Source: Lithobates sylvaticus
Taxonomy: Eukaryota > Chordata > Amphibia > Anura > Ranidae
Reading direction: 5' to 3'
Assembly (NCBI GenBank): GCA_028564925.1
Contig: CM053027.1
Coordinates: 242,489,149-242,553,148 of the forward strand
DNA: 64,000 bases
In this document: positions 20,106-31,070 of the stretch, in pieces
Layout: every line of letters starts with the position of its first letter
Numbering within the stretch: the stretch's first letter is position 1
Notes under the pieces: model-generated
Seen by the model: the letters and a program-made list of their open reading frames with translations, nothing else
What the model was told of the DNA's origin: nothing
Database searches by the model: none
Position numbers and translations under genes: made by a program

Positions 20106-20976
20106 CCGTATTTATCGGTGTATAACACGCACTTTTTCACCCTAAAAAATTAGGGTAAATCGTGCCTGCGTTGTGTTATACGCCGATATATACTCCTTTT
20201 TTTTTTTTTTTAATTGATCGCGGGGGGGGGGGGATGATCGGGCGTCCCGCCCTTCATGGCCATGGTTCAGTAAATGCCAGCCCCCCCACACATCTATCCG
20301 CCACGTCACCCCCGATGCCGGTACCTGTAAGTAGAAACCGGCCGTGCTGCTCTCCTCCTCCCGCTCCACCGCCTCCTCGATTGTAGATTGTGATTGAAGG
20401 AGGAGGCTTCATCTCTCGTGTACTCGCTCATGTGACTCTCCTCTGCTCATTGATGGTCACATGACCGTTCTCCTCCCTGTCCGCCTCCTCCTCGATTGTA
20501 GCTTTTGATTGGATGAGGAGAGCGGGAATGAACCAGCAGAGGACAGTCACATGACCGGGTCCACGAGCGCTGCTTTAATTGAGGCACACAGAAGCCCCCA
20601 TCTACACTGACCGTGACACAGGAGGAGCTTCTCAACCCCTAAAGGTATGCTGGCAGCACTGTCCTCGGGTCTGTGTGCTGTGCAGGGGGGTCAGTGTGCT
20701 GTGCAGGGGGGTCCGTGTTCTGTGCAGGGGGGACCGTGTGCTGTGCAGGGAGGACCGTGTGGTGTGCAGGGGGGACCGTGTGCTGTGCAGGGGGGTCCGT
20801 GTGCTGTGCAGGGGGGTCCGTGTGCTGTGCAGGGGGGTCCGTGTGCTCTGCAGGGGGGTCCGTGTACTGTGCATTGGGGTCAGTGTGTGCTGTGAAAAGT
20901 TTTTTTCCTGAAACTTCCCTCTTAAAATCAGGGTGCGTGTTATACGCCAGTGTGTATTATACGCCGATAAATACGG
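20106..20976. mobile_element. TIR DNA element with TA target duplication, 871 bp
   Basis: The left end CCGTATTTATCGGTGTATAA and right end CGCCGATAAATACGG are inverted and flanked by TA at 20104-20105 and 20977-20978. Subterminal inverted copies of GTTATACGCC occur at both ends. A TA target suggests the Tc/mariner group, but no transposase is present to confirm it. The interior carries a 21-bp minisatellite and splice-donor-like CCT|GTAAGT near 20325. Confidence 0.8.
20671..20882. repeat. 21-bp minisatellite, about 10 units
   Basis: The unit GTGTGCTGTGCAGGGGGGTCC repeats about ten times with few changes. Because 21 is a multiple of three, all plus-strand frames and one minus-strand frame stay open through the array (for example repeated CAVQGGP). 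These open frames are a by-product of the repeat, not evidence for a protein. Confidence 0.92.
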
Positions 20977-20978
20977 TA

Positions 20979-22183
20979 CTTAAAATTAATAAAGGGCACC
21001 CTGGGTACTGCCGGAGAGGAACTGTGGTCAGTTGCTAAGATGTATCCCAACATGCTTCGGAATTATATTCCTTCTTTTGAGAAGATTTGAGTACTAGATC
21101 CTTTCTAAAATACAAATGTATTTGTACAATAAATGGTAAAGTATGAATAAATATATAAAAACATATTTCACAAAAGTATACATCAGTATATTGAGTATTA
21201 ATCAGCATGCAAGGCTGTTGTGGATACTTATGGTCAATAAGTAATAAGTGATGAATCAACAAACATAAAACAACATGGATCAATGGAGGGATCCTCAGTA
21301 GATGGAGCTGACAGGTACATCACCCCCCAGGGCAGGACAGGTCGGCAACAGACTGGACCGCCGAGTTACCACAAGGACCACCCATGCAACCAGTGCAGAA
21401 TGTGGGAAAGTGTGTCTAAAATGAATATGGTATAGTAGTGAATGTAAATACAAGGATGCAATAAAAAGACACAGGGCATAAAAAAAATTGAGGTCTTGGC
21501 CATGCAGAAAAAATAATAATATTGAATCAATTGACACAGAAACACAAACAGCCAGAGATAGTCATCAATGGCTGGAGGTTATACATTTGTATACATTTGA
21601 TTAACAAGTGTACAGCATGGCAGACATGCTCATGATTGCCCAAAAATGTTAATAAAGCTACATAGGGGAGCATGCTGATATTTACCATACATGGATTGCC
21701 CAAGGAATACGTCCAAATCCTTGGGAGACCTCCATCTGAGGCTGACCAAAGGATTGCAGGGGTTTATATGTACAAGTCCCATGTGAGGTGGCCAATCAGG
21801 GCCTGCAAATTGCGCTGATTGTAGTGCCAACCCCCCCCCCCGTGACCGGCTGAGAGAGGCGGGTTGGGGGTGGTCCCCTAAGGCACTGACACGTGGCGAA
21901 ACCCCATTGAAAGGGTGGGGCGGGGTGAAGTCCCACGTCAAAGTGCCCAGCTGCCCAGCAATGCTGCGATGAGGACGGAAGAGGGCCCCCTCCCTGGGGG
22001 GTGTCAGGGACATGGAGTCCCAGGGGAGGAGAGTGCAGCTCACATCCGGTGGAGATCCAAACAATCCCCAACACATCGGGAGACCGCAGGCCAGGTGGTA
22101 CATAGGCCGGTCCGGTAGCTGGTCCCAAAGCACCCTTCAGTGAGAGGGGGTGCACACAACAGCCCGATCTGTACAATGTTACA
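20979..22183 (+). repeat. Unassigned repeat with a hammerhead-like stretch
   Basis: AT-rich on the left and GC-rich on the right. Near 21880-21906 it reads GGCACTGACACGTGGCGAAA followed by CCCC, which resembles the GGCGAAAC half of hammerhead motifs in frog Penelope repeats, but a full CUGAnGA core is not present. No frame resembles a known protein. Confidence 0.3.
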
Positions 22184-22185
22184 TA

Positions 22186-22873
22186 CCGTATATACTCGAG
22201 TATAAGCCGAGATTTTCAGCCCTTTTTTTTAGGGCTGAAAGTCCCCTTCTCGGCTTATACTCGAGTCAGTGCAGTCTGCCTACATGAACAGCTTGTCATG
22301 TAGACAGACGGCACTGTTCAAAAGCCGCGCCGCCTCCTCCCGCCCGTCCGTGATAGGCGGACACTAATTTTCCCAGCAGCCCAGTGTTCCGCCTATCACG
22401 GATGTTCTCTCATTCTCATCTCATGGACGAGGATGAGAGAATATCCGTGATAGGCGGAACACTGCACATGACTGCTTGGAAAACCGAGTGTTCCTCCTAT
22501 CACGGACGAGGAGGAGGCGCGGCTTTCAAACCTGCAATGGCGCCTGGAGCCTCAGCGCGTACGAGGGACACCGCACACCGAGGGACACCGGACACCGCAC
22601 ACTGGACACCGCACACCGAGGGACAGCGGCCCCCGAGGGACGCGGGACACCGGATCGATCTGTCACAGGTAGGATGCACTGGGGACACGGGGGGGTTGTA
22701 TAGGACACAGGGGACATGTAGATGGGCATTTGGTGACACACTTTTCCACTTACAGTAGCTGCTCCATTTCCCCCCCTCGGCTTATACACGGGTCATTAAC
22801 TTTTCCCATTTTTTTGTGGTAAATCAGGGGCCTCGGCTTATACTCGGGACGGCCTATACTCGAGTATATACGG
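22186..22873. mobile_element. TIR DNA element with TA target duplication, 688 bp
   Basis: The left end CCGTATATACTCGAGTATAA and right end GAGTATATACGG are inverted and flanked by TA (22184-22185 and 22874-22875). The subterminal CGGCTTATACTCGAG makes a second hairpin at the left (22186-22266), mirrored at the right. Around 22340-22510, copies of GTGATAGGCGGA and its inverse form an inner fold-back. A short GACACCGCACACCGAGG repeat lies at 22567-22640. No transposase. Confidence 0.85.
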
Positions 22874-22875
22874 TA

Positions 22876-23570
22876 TATGATATACAAAAAAAGGACAAAG
22901 AAAAAAGAGGGGAAGAAAAAATAAGAATCAAAACATATAACACATGGATACAAAAGGAGGAGAAGAAAAAAACTGGCAGATAGAGGGAAAAATTAGGGGA
23001 AAGAGGAGAAAGGAAAACACAGGAAAGAACATACAGTATATATAAAAATAAGTATCAAAATGAAATAAAAAGATAAGGTTATAAAAAAGAAAGGATATAG
23101 ACAAAAATAAATTGGGTATATAAATTGTATAATGCAATGGATTGGATCACACAAGAGGTGATAAGTAAATAAAAATATAAATCCTGGTAGGGATGTTAGA
23201 TTACCTAAGTGTATTAATGGGTCCAACTAAACACACATTGCATTATATGATGGTGTGAAAGGGGATTAATCCCCTGTTCACTTCGAGGTGATTTGACATG
23301 TGATTTGACATGTCAAATCACATTGGCAAATTGCAGCCTATTGCCAGCAATGGCACTGTCCGAATCATCACAACGCCGACTTTGCAGCGCCGCAGCGAGT
23401 CCCAAAAGTAGTTCTGCACTACTTTTGGCGACTTCAGGAAGGATTTCAATATACATCTGTGCATGAACCTGCACAGATGTCTTTCAAATCGCCCCTAAAC
23501 TCGCACTGAAATGCGTGTTTGAAATCGTGCGAGATCAGCTCTACCTTCAGTGTGAATGAGGGCTTAGGCC
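22876..23570. other. AT-rich sequence, no gene
   Basis: Purine-rich A/G tracts (22880-23110) grade into sequence ending near 23320-23560 with GCACTACTTTTGGCGACTTC and GTGTGAATGAGGGCTTA. That style is common near the ends of frog MITEs. No complete element could be defined. Confidence 0.4.
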
Positions 23571-23694
23571 GGGTTCACACTGGTACTACCCGACAGTCGT
23601 ACCACTTTGGATCCGATTTTACCCTGTTGCTTGAAGTCCAACATGCATCCGACTTCAATGAACAGGGATCTGACTTTGATCCCTGAAAATAGCA

Positions 23695-24375
23695 GGCACT
23701 GTGTCTGGTATTAATCTTTAGGGGGAACTCCACGCCAAATAAAAAAAAAACGGCATAGGTTCCCCCTCCAAGAGCATATCAGGCCCTTCGGTCTGGTATG
23801 GATTTTCAGGGGAACACCAACGCCGAAAAAACGTCATTGGGGTTCCCCCAAAATCCATACCAGACCCTTATTGGAGCACACAGCCCGGCAGGTCAGGAAA
23901 GAGGGGGGGACGAGCGAGCGCCCCCCCCCCTCCTGAACCATACCAGGCCGCATGCCCATGTTGACGGGGACAAGGGCCTCTTCTCGACAACCCTGGCCAT
24001 TGGTTGTCGGGGTCTGTGGGCGGGGGGCTTATTGGAATCGGGAAGCCCCCTTTAACAAGGGGGCCCCCACCCTATGTGAATGAGTATGGGGTACATTGTA
24101 CCCCTACCCATTCACCTAAAAAAAAGTAAAAAATAAAACACATTACACAGCGTTAAAGTAATTTATTAAGGCAGCTTCGTCGTCTCTTCCTATCTCTTCT
24201 CCCCTCTCCGGCTCTTCTGTGTCCTCCCCTATTTTCTGCCGGGTCTCCTCTGCTGTCTTCTTGCTCTTTTGCCTCCCTCTGTTCTTCTTCCGATGTTGAC
24301 TTGACGCTCTCTCCCACTCTAATGCCGGGTGCGCGGTGTGCCACTACTTATATTGGCATGGGGCGGGGTCACCGG
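23695..24375 (-). repeat. Half copy of the promoter module
   Basis: It matches one arm of the palindromes at 47137 and 54701 in order: the CCATACCAGACCCTTAT block, ACAAGGGCCTCTTCTCGACA, GGGGGCTTATTGGAATC, GAATGAGTATGGGGTAC, AATAAA on the minus strand (24162-24167), a TATA-like ACTTATATTGG (24346-24356) and the GC box GGGGCGGGGTCACC near 24360-24373. It ends at the expected palindrome centre. The transcribed part has diverged (minus strand, Glu/Arg-rich), yet the promoter core is kept. Confidence 0.75.
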
Positions 24376-24990
24376 GTGATGCACAAGTTCAGTTGCAACC
24401 CTATCTATTCACCGGTTGCCTTTCTTGCACATATTTATTGTTCACACGGGATTATTTATTGCATCTTTGCACAGATTTTTATTTATTTATTCATTGTGTT
24501 TTATTTATTGCCACTTATATATATTTCTTACTACACTTATCTTTATCCATTTATTTATTTTGCTGCACTTCACAAATGGCATTTGGATTTTATTTACAGT
24601 TCAGACGCGATTTATTTTGCTTGATGCTGTTTGTATAGCTCTGCTCATCATTTGATGCTATACGTCTTATAATTTAATCTCATTAATCTTTTTGGACGCT
24701 TTGTCTGGAGCCATCCTTGTTGGACCATCCCCTTGGGAGTGGCGTACTTTCTACTAGCGCCACATTTTTTAACAATCTGAACATTATTTTTAATATATTT
24801 TTAATGTATTTTTGACTACGTTTTTTTAGTTTTATTATCTTTATGCTAGCGCCCCATTATTTATATATTTATCTATATATTATACTTATACTGACTGTTG
24901 GTGTGTGAACACCTTGATGGTGGCTGCGGCAGTTGTTGTTGTTGATTGGCTGCTTTAGTTTTTGCTCACTCCCCTTGTGGTTTGCGCAGT
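24376..24990. other. AT-rich stretch with TTTATT repeats
   Basis: Runs of TTATTTATT and TTTATTTAT with TGGAGCCATCCTTGTTGGAC and CTAGCGCCACATTTTT further on. It looks like noncoding repeat sequence of unknown family. The open frames on the plus strand reflect composition. Confidence 0.35.
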
Positions 24991-25018
24991 TGGTCACCCC
25001 CCCCCCCTTTTTTAAACT

Positions 25019-25277
25019 ATTAGGCCTTCGGGGAGAGGTGCTGCAGGCCTCTGGCCTAGTAGCAGAGAGCAATCAGAGCCAGCTAAAGGACTTATTCAGA
25101 GTGGGTCCTTCCTTGCTCACAGAAGAAGATGTGTCATTACTATACTTACAGGATAAGTTTTGTGCAGGAGCAGAGGAGTTCTGTAAACATCACTCTTACA
25201 CGGTCAAGAGTGATGTCCTCATCCCTTACAGGGTAATGGATGGGGAATGCCTGGAAGTAATTGTCTGCGGAAGTTAA
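25019..25277 (+). CDS. Unidentified protein-like frame
   Basis: I do not recognise this protein. The plus-strand frame reads LRGEVLQASGLVAESNQSQL, continues with EEDVSLLYLQDKFCAGAEEF and ends EVIVCGS at a stop (TAA at 25275). Its composition is balanced and globular, unlike the low-complexity frames nearby. It has no start methionine in a good position and begins after a C/T tract, so it could be the last exon of a transposon gene or a processed fragment. It lies inside the composite element at 23571-25855. Confidence 0.35.
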
Positions 25278-26034
25278 GCAGAAAAGGAGCAACAGTCTGC
25301 ATGGTGATGCAGGAGAAATATCATAGTCACTAAAAATGCACATCATCTCTTCTGGCTCTAACCATGTACTAACTTTTACAACCTTTTAAATATGATGGCA
25401 AAAGTCAACCATTCTATGGGCATCCCATATACCCTATTCCCCAACCAAGTTGTACCCCCCAATAAACAAAAACAAAACCAGCAGAAGACTGTTCACTGTC
25501 TCTGCAAGTGATGTATGGGAGTCTGGCAGGGTGATTTGGTGGATGTTTGTTACTAGTGGCAACTACACCGCTACATTTATTTTAAAATTTGGCGTGGAGT
25601 TTCCCGTCAAGATCCTCAGAGCACAAGTCGTACTCCAAAGTCAGGTTAGTTAGGACGGTGATCTGACTTTGATCCGACTTCAGTGATATTTAATGGGCTA
25701 AAGTAGGATCAAAGGGGCACCAAAGTAGTGCAGGGAACTTTTTTTAAGTCGGACTGACTTGTGTCATACCAGTTAAGAGGGCTCCCATCGGGAAACATTT
25801 ATTTTCACACGTCATGCGACATGAGCTCCCAATGTGAACCCGGCCCTAAGCCCAGAGTAGCCAGACTTGCTTCAGCTGGACTCATTAACTCCTCAGCCAG
25901 CTCAGCAAGCTCACTACACAGCAGAAAAAGAAAAACAGTCTCCATACAGTCTGAACCTTAGACAAATCTATCTCCCATCCTGGACACAACCAGCAGTTTT
26001 TCATGCCCCCCCCCCACTCCAAAAATACATATAA

Positions 26035-26815
26035 GACCCTTAGCTTACCTTCATGATAGTCTGGTATGGATGTCAAGGGAGAACCTTATGCAAAAGAAAA
26101 AGAAAGCATTAAGTCCCCAAAAAAATCCATACACCAGACCCTTATCTAAACATACAGCCTGCCTGGCCAGTAAGGGGGGGGGGGACTCATCAAGCGCCCC
26201 CCCTCCTTAATTATACCAGGGGGGACACCCCATGTTGATGAAGACAAGGGCCTCGTTCCTACAGTCCTGGCCTGGTGGTTGCTGAGTCTGCATGCGGGGG
26301 GCTTATCAGAATCTGGAAGCCCCTTTAACAATAAGTTAAAGTGAATGAGTAAGGCCCCTTTCACACGGGACGGAGACGTAATGATCCGCCCCGTGAAGAT
26401 CGGCTGCTCAGCGGGGATCGCTCAGCTGATCCCCGCTGAGACCCGGCTGATGACAGGGCAGTCCCTGCACACTGTGCAGGGACCGCCCTGTCAGTTCTCC
26501 GCTCTCCCCTACGGGGGATCGGATGAACACGGACCATCTGTCTGTGTTCATCCGATCCGCTCTGCAGACGGATGGAAAAATAGGGTTTTCCTCCGTCTGC
26601 AGAATCGGACAATAGCGGAGGCGGACGATAGCGGGTGTCAGCGGATGCTCATCCGCTGACACCCGCTATCCCATAGGGGTGCATGTACTTCCGTTTTTCA
26701 TCCAAAAACGGATGGATGAAAAACGGACATACAGTCCGCATATGTGAAAGGGGCCTTAGGGTTATGTAAATAAAGACACACAGTTTTGACAAGTCGTTTA
26801 TTAACCCCCCCCCCC
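26035..26815 (-). repeat. Partial copy of the promoter module, split by a MITE
   Basis: The distal part of an arm is recognisable: CCATACACCAGACCCTTAT, CCCCATGTTGATGAAGACAA, GGGGGGCTTATCAGAATCTG and GTGAATGAGTA. A MITE then occupies 26352-26756, after which the module resumes (GGGTTATGTAAATAAAGACA) and reaches the TTTATT polyadenylation signal (26797-26802). The promoter part is absent. This copy is the most diverged of the set. Confidence 0.65.
26352..26756. mobile_element. MITE with AGGCCCCTTTCACA termini, TA target
   Basis: Inverted ends AGGCCCCTTTCACACGGG and TATGTGAAAGGGGCCT are flanked by TA on both sides (26350-26351 and 26757-26758). The interrupted module gives the empty-site reading GAGTA then GGGT, which supports a TA duplication. 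Inside are fold-backs around GTGTCAGCGGATG and CATCCGCTGACAC. Confidence 0.8.
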
Positions 26816-27307
26816 CCCCCCTCCAAAAGAAATGTCCTACAATGTAAATCCAACGTCAATCACAGTATCCAAACCAGCAGCTACTTGAAATGAAAATAAA
26901 AAAGTTTGTTTCTTAATAAAATTTGTTCCTATTTAACCTTTTATTGACCCCTAGTTAACAATAATCAGTTCTAATTAGATTGTAATTAGTTCTTTCAGAT
27001 TGTAAGTCCTCTTGCCACCTTACCCTTTTGCCTTGAGTTGTACTGCAACTGTAATTAACTGTTATAACTCCTGTATACTAATATTTTTCCTTTAGCTATT
27101 ATTTATCTGCATTTTTTTATTTCTATTTGTATCCATTGATATTTTAGCTTTTTTTTTGTGTTGTATTAAAAATGCTCAAAAATGAAAAAAAAAAAAGGCC
27201 TTTATTTTATTTGCAATATTTATGCAATGCTTTGTACCAGAAATTAAATTTGTGTGTCTTTTATGAGTAAGACAAATTATAGAATAAAATATGTTTTTTT
27301 TTCTGCA
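26816..27307. other. No recognisable feature
   Basis: AT-rich, with a poly(C) tract just before it (26806-26821) and several poly(A/T) runs. No frame, terminal repeat or RNA gene seen. Confidence 0.4.
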
Positions 27308-27450
27308 TGAACAATACTTTTTTTTCAAATCTTTTATTTATATGCGAGGCAGAGAAACACAGAATACAACATCCAGAAATAGTAAATACAGCGGATATAA
27401 TAGAACTACATGGGTTGAAATACACAACATAACATAGATGAAGAATAAAT

Positions 27451-28494
27451 GTGTAGCACTAACCCCCGCAGGAGCTGCTGGTTTGATTTGGGCTTACCGT
27501 TACCTCACCTACTTGATTTTGTCTTAGGGGTCCCCTGGAAAGTGGCCCAAAGAATGTTAAATCCGACACTCAGTTCTTTTTTTGGTTATTTATTTGCAAT
27601 AAAGACAAAGTCTTTCCATACAGGCTCAGAGGGTTAAGGGTGAGTTCAGGCACTCTGTAATTGCGGGGTGTATGTATTAGAAAAATCAAGAGGGCAAAAC
27701 AGCTCCACAGACTGGATCCAGCAACCCCCGGATAGGCCCTTCTCACTTTGTCGAGTACCCCACCGGCTGCTAGGCTAAGTCTCCGCCACAGACTTGTTGA
27801 TTAAGTTTAGGCATTACTGAGAGATCTTGAGGAATTCTAAGAACTGCCATACAATACTAGTCTCTTTCAGCCGAACCGGCGATACTGTATGAATGTTGAT
27901 CCGGGTTGCGTCCTTCAACTGAGTTTCCAGGCCTCTACAGAGACACCAGCCTTGCACTTGGTCTTCTCTCGGAGAAGTCCTCCCATGGATCCTCCAGTTT
28001 CTGGGCCTCTCTCCTCAGGCGAGACAGCACCAGACCATCCCTGGATCAGTAGGCCCCAAGAAGTTTCTGGGCCTACTCTCTCAGTTGCACAGCCTAGGGC
28101 CAGCTGGCCCCGAGACACAGGATACACCGGTTTTGCACCCCAGGCCAGGAGGGCCATGAGGTCGGGGTAGCAGACCCCAAATAAGCAAGGCAAAACGACC
28201 CCGCTAAAATGGCATCGGTACCTTAAATACCATCTCCCATAATGCACAGCAGGAAAAACTCCCACTGTGCTATTTCTGAGCAATAGGTGGGATTCAATAC
28301 ATCCAGCTGAATTGCGTTTCTCCACTTACCGGCGGCGACAGTGACACCTACGGTCAAGGAGAAAACAGTGAAACCCAGCTGAACTGGTACAGAAACCAGA
28401 ACTTTTAGAATAATTAGCCTGAAGCCCAACTGCAGCTTCAGACAACTTAAATTTGAAAAACATAGCATCTGCTCATTAGGAGCCGGCGCTACAC
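27451..28494. mobile_element. 1.04-kb element with GTGTAGCAC termini
   Basis: The left end is GTGTAGCACTAACCCCC and the right end GGCGCTACAC. Flanks suggest only a 2-bp duplication (AT). An AATAAA lies at 27596-27601. It could be a non-autonomous DNA element or a solo LTR of the TG...CA type. The lack of a 4-6 bp duplication argues against the LTR reading. No coding capacity. Confidence 0.45.
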
Positions 28495-28979
28495 ATGTAC
28501 AAGTAAGAGGGGGACAAAAAGCCCCTGAACCTTCCAGTGTATTCATCTGTACCTTTTAGCTTCTCCTAATTGGAGAGATTTCTCCCTTACTGATTTGTCC
28601 CTTACTGAGGCTAGCTGCATCTCTCTTCTGAGAGTGATCTTGATCTCCAGGACAGTTCCGTGAGATCTGCCTCTGTTTTCAAATTTTATTGTAGGAGCAG
28701 AGCAGTATGGGCACTTGGGGACACACCATGAGTCTCTGCATGCCCTAATTAGAAGAGACAAAGAAAAACCAGATAGGGGAAAAGAGGACAGAAAGAGTAG
28801 AATATCAAGGACATGATGGGAAAGGACGGGTGGGGAAGAGGGAAGGGAGGTGGGGAGGGAAATAGGGGCGCACATGGAGGCAGCGCGCGCACTTAACTCA
28901 GGTCTTGAACACAGGTAGATACAGCCAAATGGCATCAGCAGACCTCTCTAACCATCAGCCCTTCTATAGGGGAGCTGTT

Positions 28980-29317
28980 CTAAACTGGAGTACCACTTCC
29001 CAAAAGAGCCCTACCTTCATCTGAGAATATAAACATATTCCATAGGGACCATGTCCTGGTATATGGTTCATTTTGGTGGCGGGCCGTAAGGACTAGGTCT
29101 TCCATTTTTTTGATCTTCTCCACTCTTTGGAGCCACATGCCTACAGTCAGGGGTTGTGTGGACTTCCAATTTAATGGGATACAAGCCTTTGCGGCATCCA
29201 ATAAGTGGCAGATCAGAGATTTTTTGTAGGTCTTACATGATATGTCAGAGGCATGAAGTAGGAAGAAGGCTGCAAAGTGGGGCAGCTCCAGAAGATGTGA
29301 AGGATCGTTCCCCGGTC
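28980..29317 (-). pseudogene. L1 ORF2 C-terminal end
   Basis: The minus-strand frame includes LPHFAAFFLLHASDISCKTY, HLLDAAKACIPLNWK and WLQRVEKIKKMEDLVLTARH, matching the tail of frog L1 ORF2 proteins (the AK..IP..WK pattern). It runs open for about 115 codons to a stop at 28980. It is dead only because the insertion is 5' truncated: catalytic domains were never copied. Confidence 0.8.
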
Positions 29318-29333
29318 TGAACAATACTTTTTT

Positions 29334-30655
29334 AACAAACAATGGTTGTTCAAGTGTGCTTTTTTAAAGAGAATATTATCAAAAGTAAGTCTTGGAACTC
29401 AATGAAATGTTATTACTTATTCCAATGATTTCACAAAAGATCACTTCAATCAATCACTCATTTTTTGACCTAGCCCAACCACCGGAGGGGGGGGGGGGGC
29501 TGACTGCAAAACCTACAACTGAAATACTTCATACAGTTCATACTCCAACAGGATAACCTGTACTGAAAACTTGAGAACTTTGAGAACATTTGCCTATCTG
29601 GTGATAGTATGATCATGCTAAATACTGTTTATATAGGGCCTTCCTTTCTTCCTTATATTAACCCTTTTTTGGCTGCTCGCCGGGGGTAAAACCGCCCCGC
29701 TTGCGACCGAAATGCGCCTCTAAAACGACGGTAAAGCTTCACACCGGGCGCACCCAGTGCCTCGGTGTGAAAATAGCCTAACAAAATGCAAATCTAACCA
29801 ATTGAACTTGATCATGGAACTTGCAGTATTCCCTGCCTTTTGCTAGTGCCACGACTACAGCTAAAACGTATTTACACTGGGTTAAAGTGGTCAAGTGGTA
29901 TTTTTAGTAAAATTCCTTATTTTATGTATTTATAAAGGGGAAATGTTTATTTTAAAATGTTTTCTTGCTTAAACCTTCAGTAATTTTAATAAAAAGAATA
30001 TTTCTACAAATGTTAAAAATGTTTTACAGAACCAGCATTAGCTACAGAACATTTCCTTTCCCCTCTGTGACTGTATTGGCTACTGTAAACCCCTTCTCTT
30101 TAGGATGGCAGGAGTAGTAGCAGAGAGGGGGCAGGGATCCCAAACTTTAAGAGAACCTTCCCTCATCTGCAAACCGGCATATGTGTATAATTAAGGAGAT
30201 ACTCTGAAATATAATCCTTCATTTCAGTTGTATTCCAACAGGGACACTAATGTAAGAATCAAGTAAAGTTTTCCCCTTGAGAGTTTTATGACTGACTAAT
30301 TAGAGCTTGATAAGCTCAAAATATCTATGTGGATCAGAGGCTTGATGACAATGAAAATTTCTAGCAATCAAAATATTATTAGCTTTCTTTTCAACGTAAA
30401 GCACTTTCGTTTTATTGGTAATAATGTCATGTCTGTAAAACGGAAATTATGACACTTACATGGATTCAATGAACCCTCCGGCTTAAATGGACTGGGTCTA
30501 TCCTCGAGAAAAGTCCAGAAGGGTTTAGAAGATGGACCTGCCTGTAGAATTAAAGTCATTGTTGTTTTTTCTTTCCCCAGAGTGATAGCTATAGCTACCA
30601 TCGTTATTACCCTAGTCTGCCTTTGTTTGAATTGTTATAGCATTATTAAGAGTGA
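29334..30655. other. Mostly unique sequence
   Basis: No transposon ends or convincing frames. A short GC-rich scrap at 29665-29785 (GCTCGCCGGGGGTAAAACCG, TTCACACCGGGCG) is probably a MITE fragment. The minus-strand frame at 30368-30601 has no known motif. Confidence 0.45.
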
Positions 30656-30661
30656 TTAAAG

Positions 30662-31070
30662 TTAAAGTAGAACTATGGGTAAACCTTTTTTTTTTTCATT
30701 TTGGATAGAGTAAGGGACGGTCATAACCCCTGTCAGTTTTTTTGCCATCTGTGTCCCCTTGGGGAGATTTACCTTCACTTCCTGTTCCATAGCCAAGACA
30801 GGTAGTAAGAGGAAATCCCTGCAAATTAAGGGAATCCCTTGGGGCCACCCACGTCACCAGAACTAGTGTCTTCATTGGAAGACTTTACTAAGTAGCAAAA
30901 AGGTGGGGGTTTCTTTTACTTTTACTTTCAATCATAACGTTAAATTGGACAAATAGAGAGGGTGAATCTCCTTAACGGGGGCCCAGACAGCAATAAATAC
31001 CTGATGGGGGTTCTAATCCATCTCCACTCTATTCAAAACTAAAAAGTTTTGCCTTTTAGTTCTACATTAA
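30662..31070. mobile_element. MITE with TTAAAGTAGAACTA termini
   Basis: The left end TTAAAGTAGAACTATGGG and right end TTTTAGTTCTACATTAA are inverted, with T-rich and A-rich subterminal stretches. TTAA or TTA is present at both ends. I recall this terminus as a common frog MITE. Confidence 0.7.

Larger units (their letters stand above)
23571..25855. mobile_element. Composite TIR element ending in GGCCGGGTTCACA
   Basis: The left end AGGCCGGGTTCACACTGG and right end CCAATGTGAACCCGGCC are inverted. Sequence just inside both ends is also related (GATCCGACTT motifs and GACTTTGATCC). The target duplication is unclear because the flanks, GGGCTTA and CTAAGCCC, are themselves inverted. The interior holds a promoter-module copy (23695-24375), an AT-rich stretch (24376-24990) and an unidentified frame (25019-25277). 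Confidence 0.5.
27324..29317 (-). mobile_element. 5'-truncated L1 with 16-bp target duplication
   Basis: The target duplication TGAACAATACTTTTTT occurs at 27308-27323 and 29318-29333. On the minus strand the element begins within the ORF2 C-terminal region, continues through a long 3' untranslated region and ends in a short poly(A) (T-run at 27318-27325). These are the classic marks of target-primed reverse transcription. A 1.04-kb foreign element (27451-28494) sits in the 3' region. Confidence 0.85.

Noticed and set aside
20579-21038. Cys/Gly-rich repeat protein (frames reading CCAGGSV or CAVQGGP)
   Set aside because: It is an artefact of a 21-bp minisatellite open in several frames on both strands.
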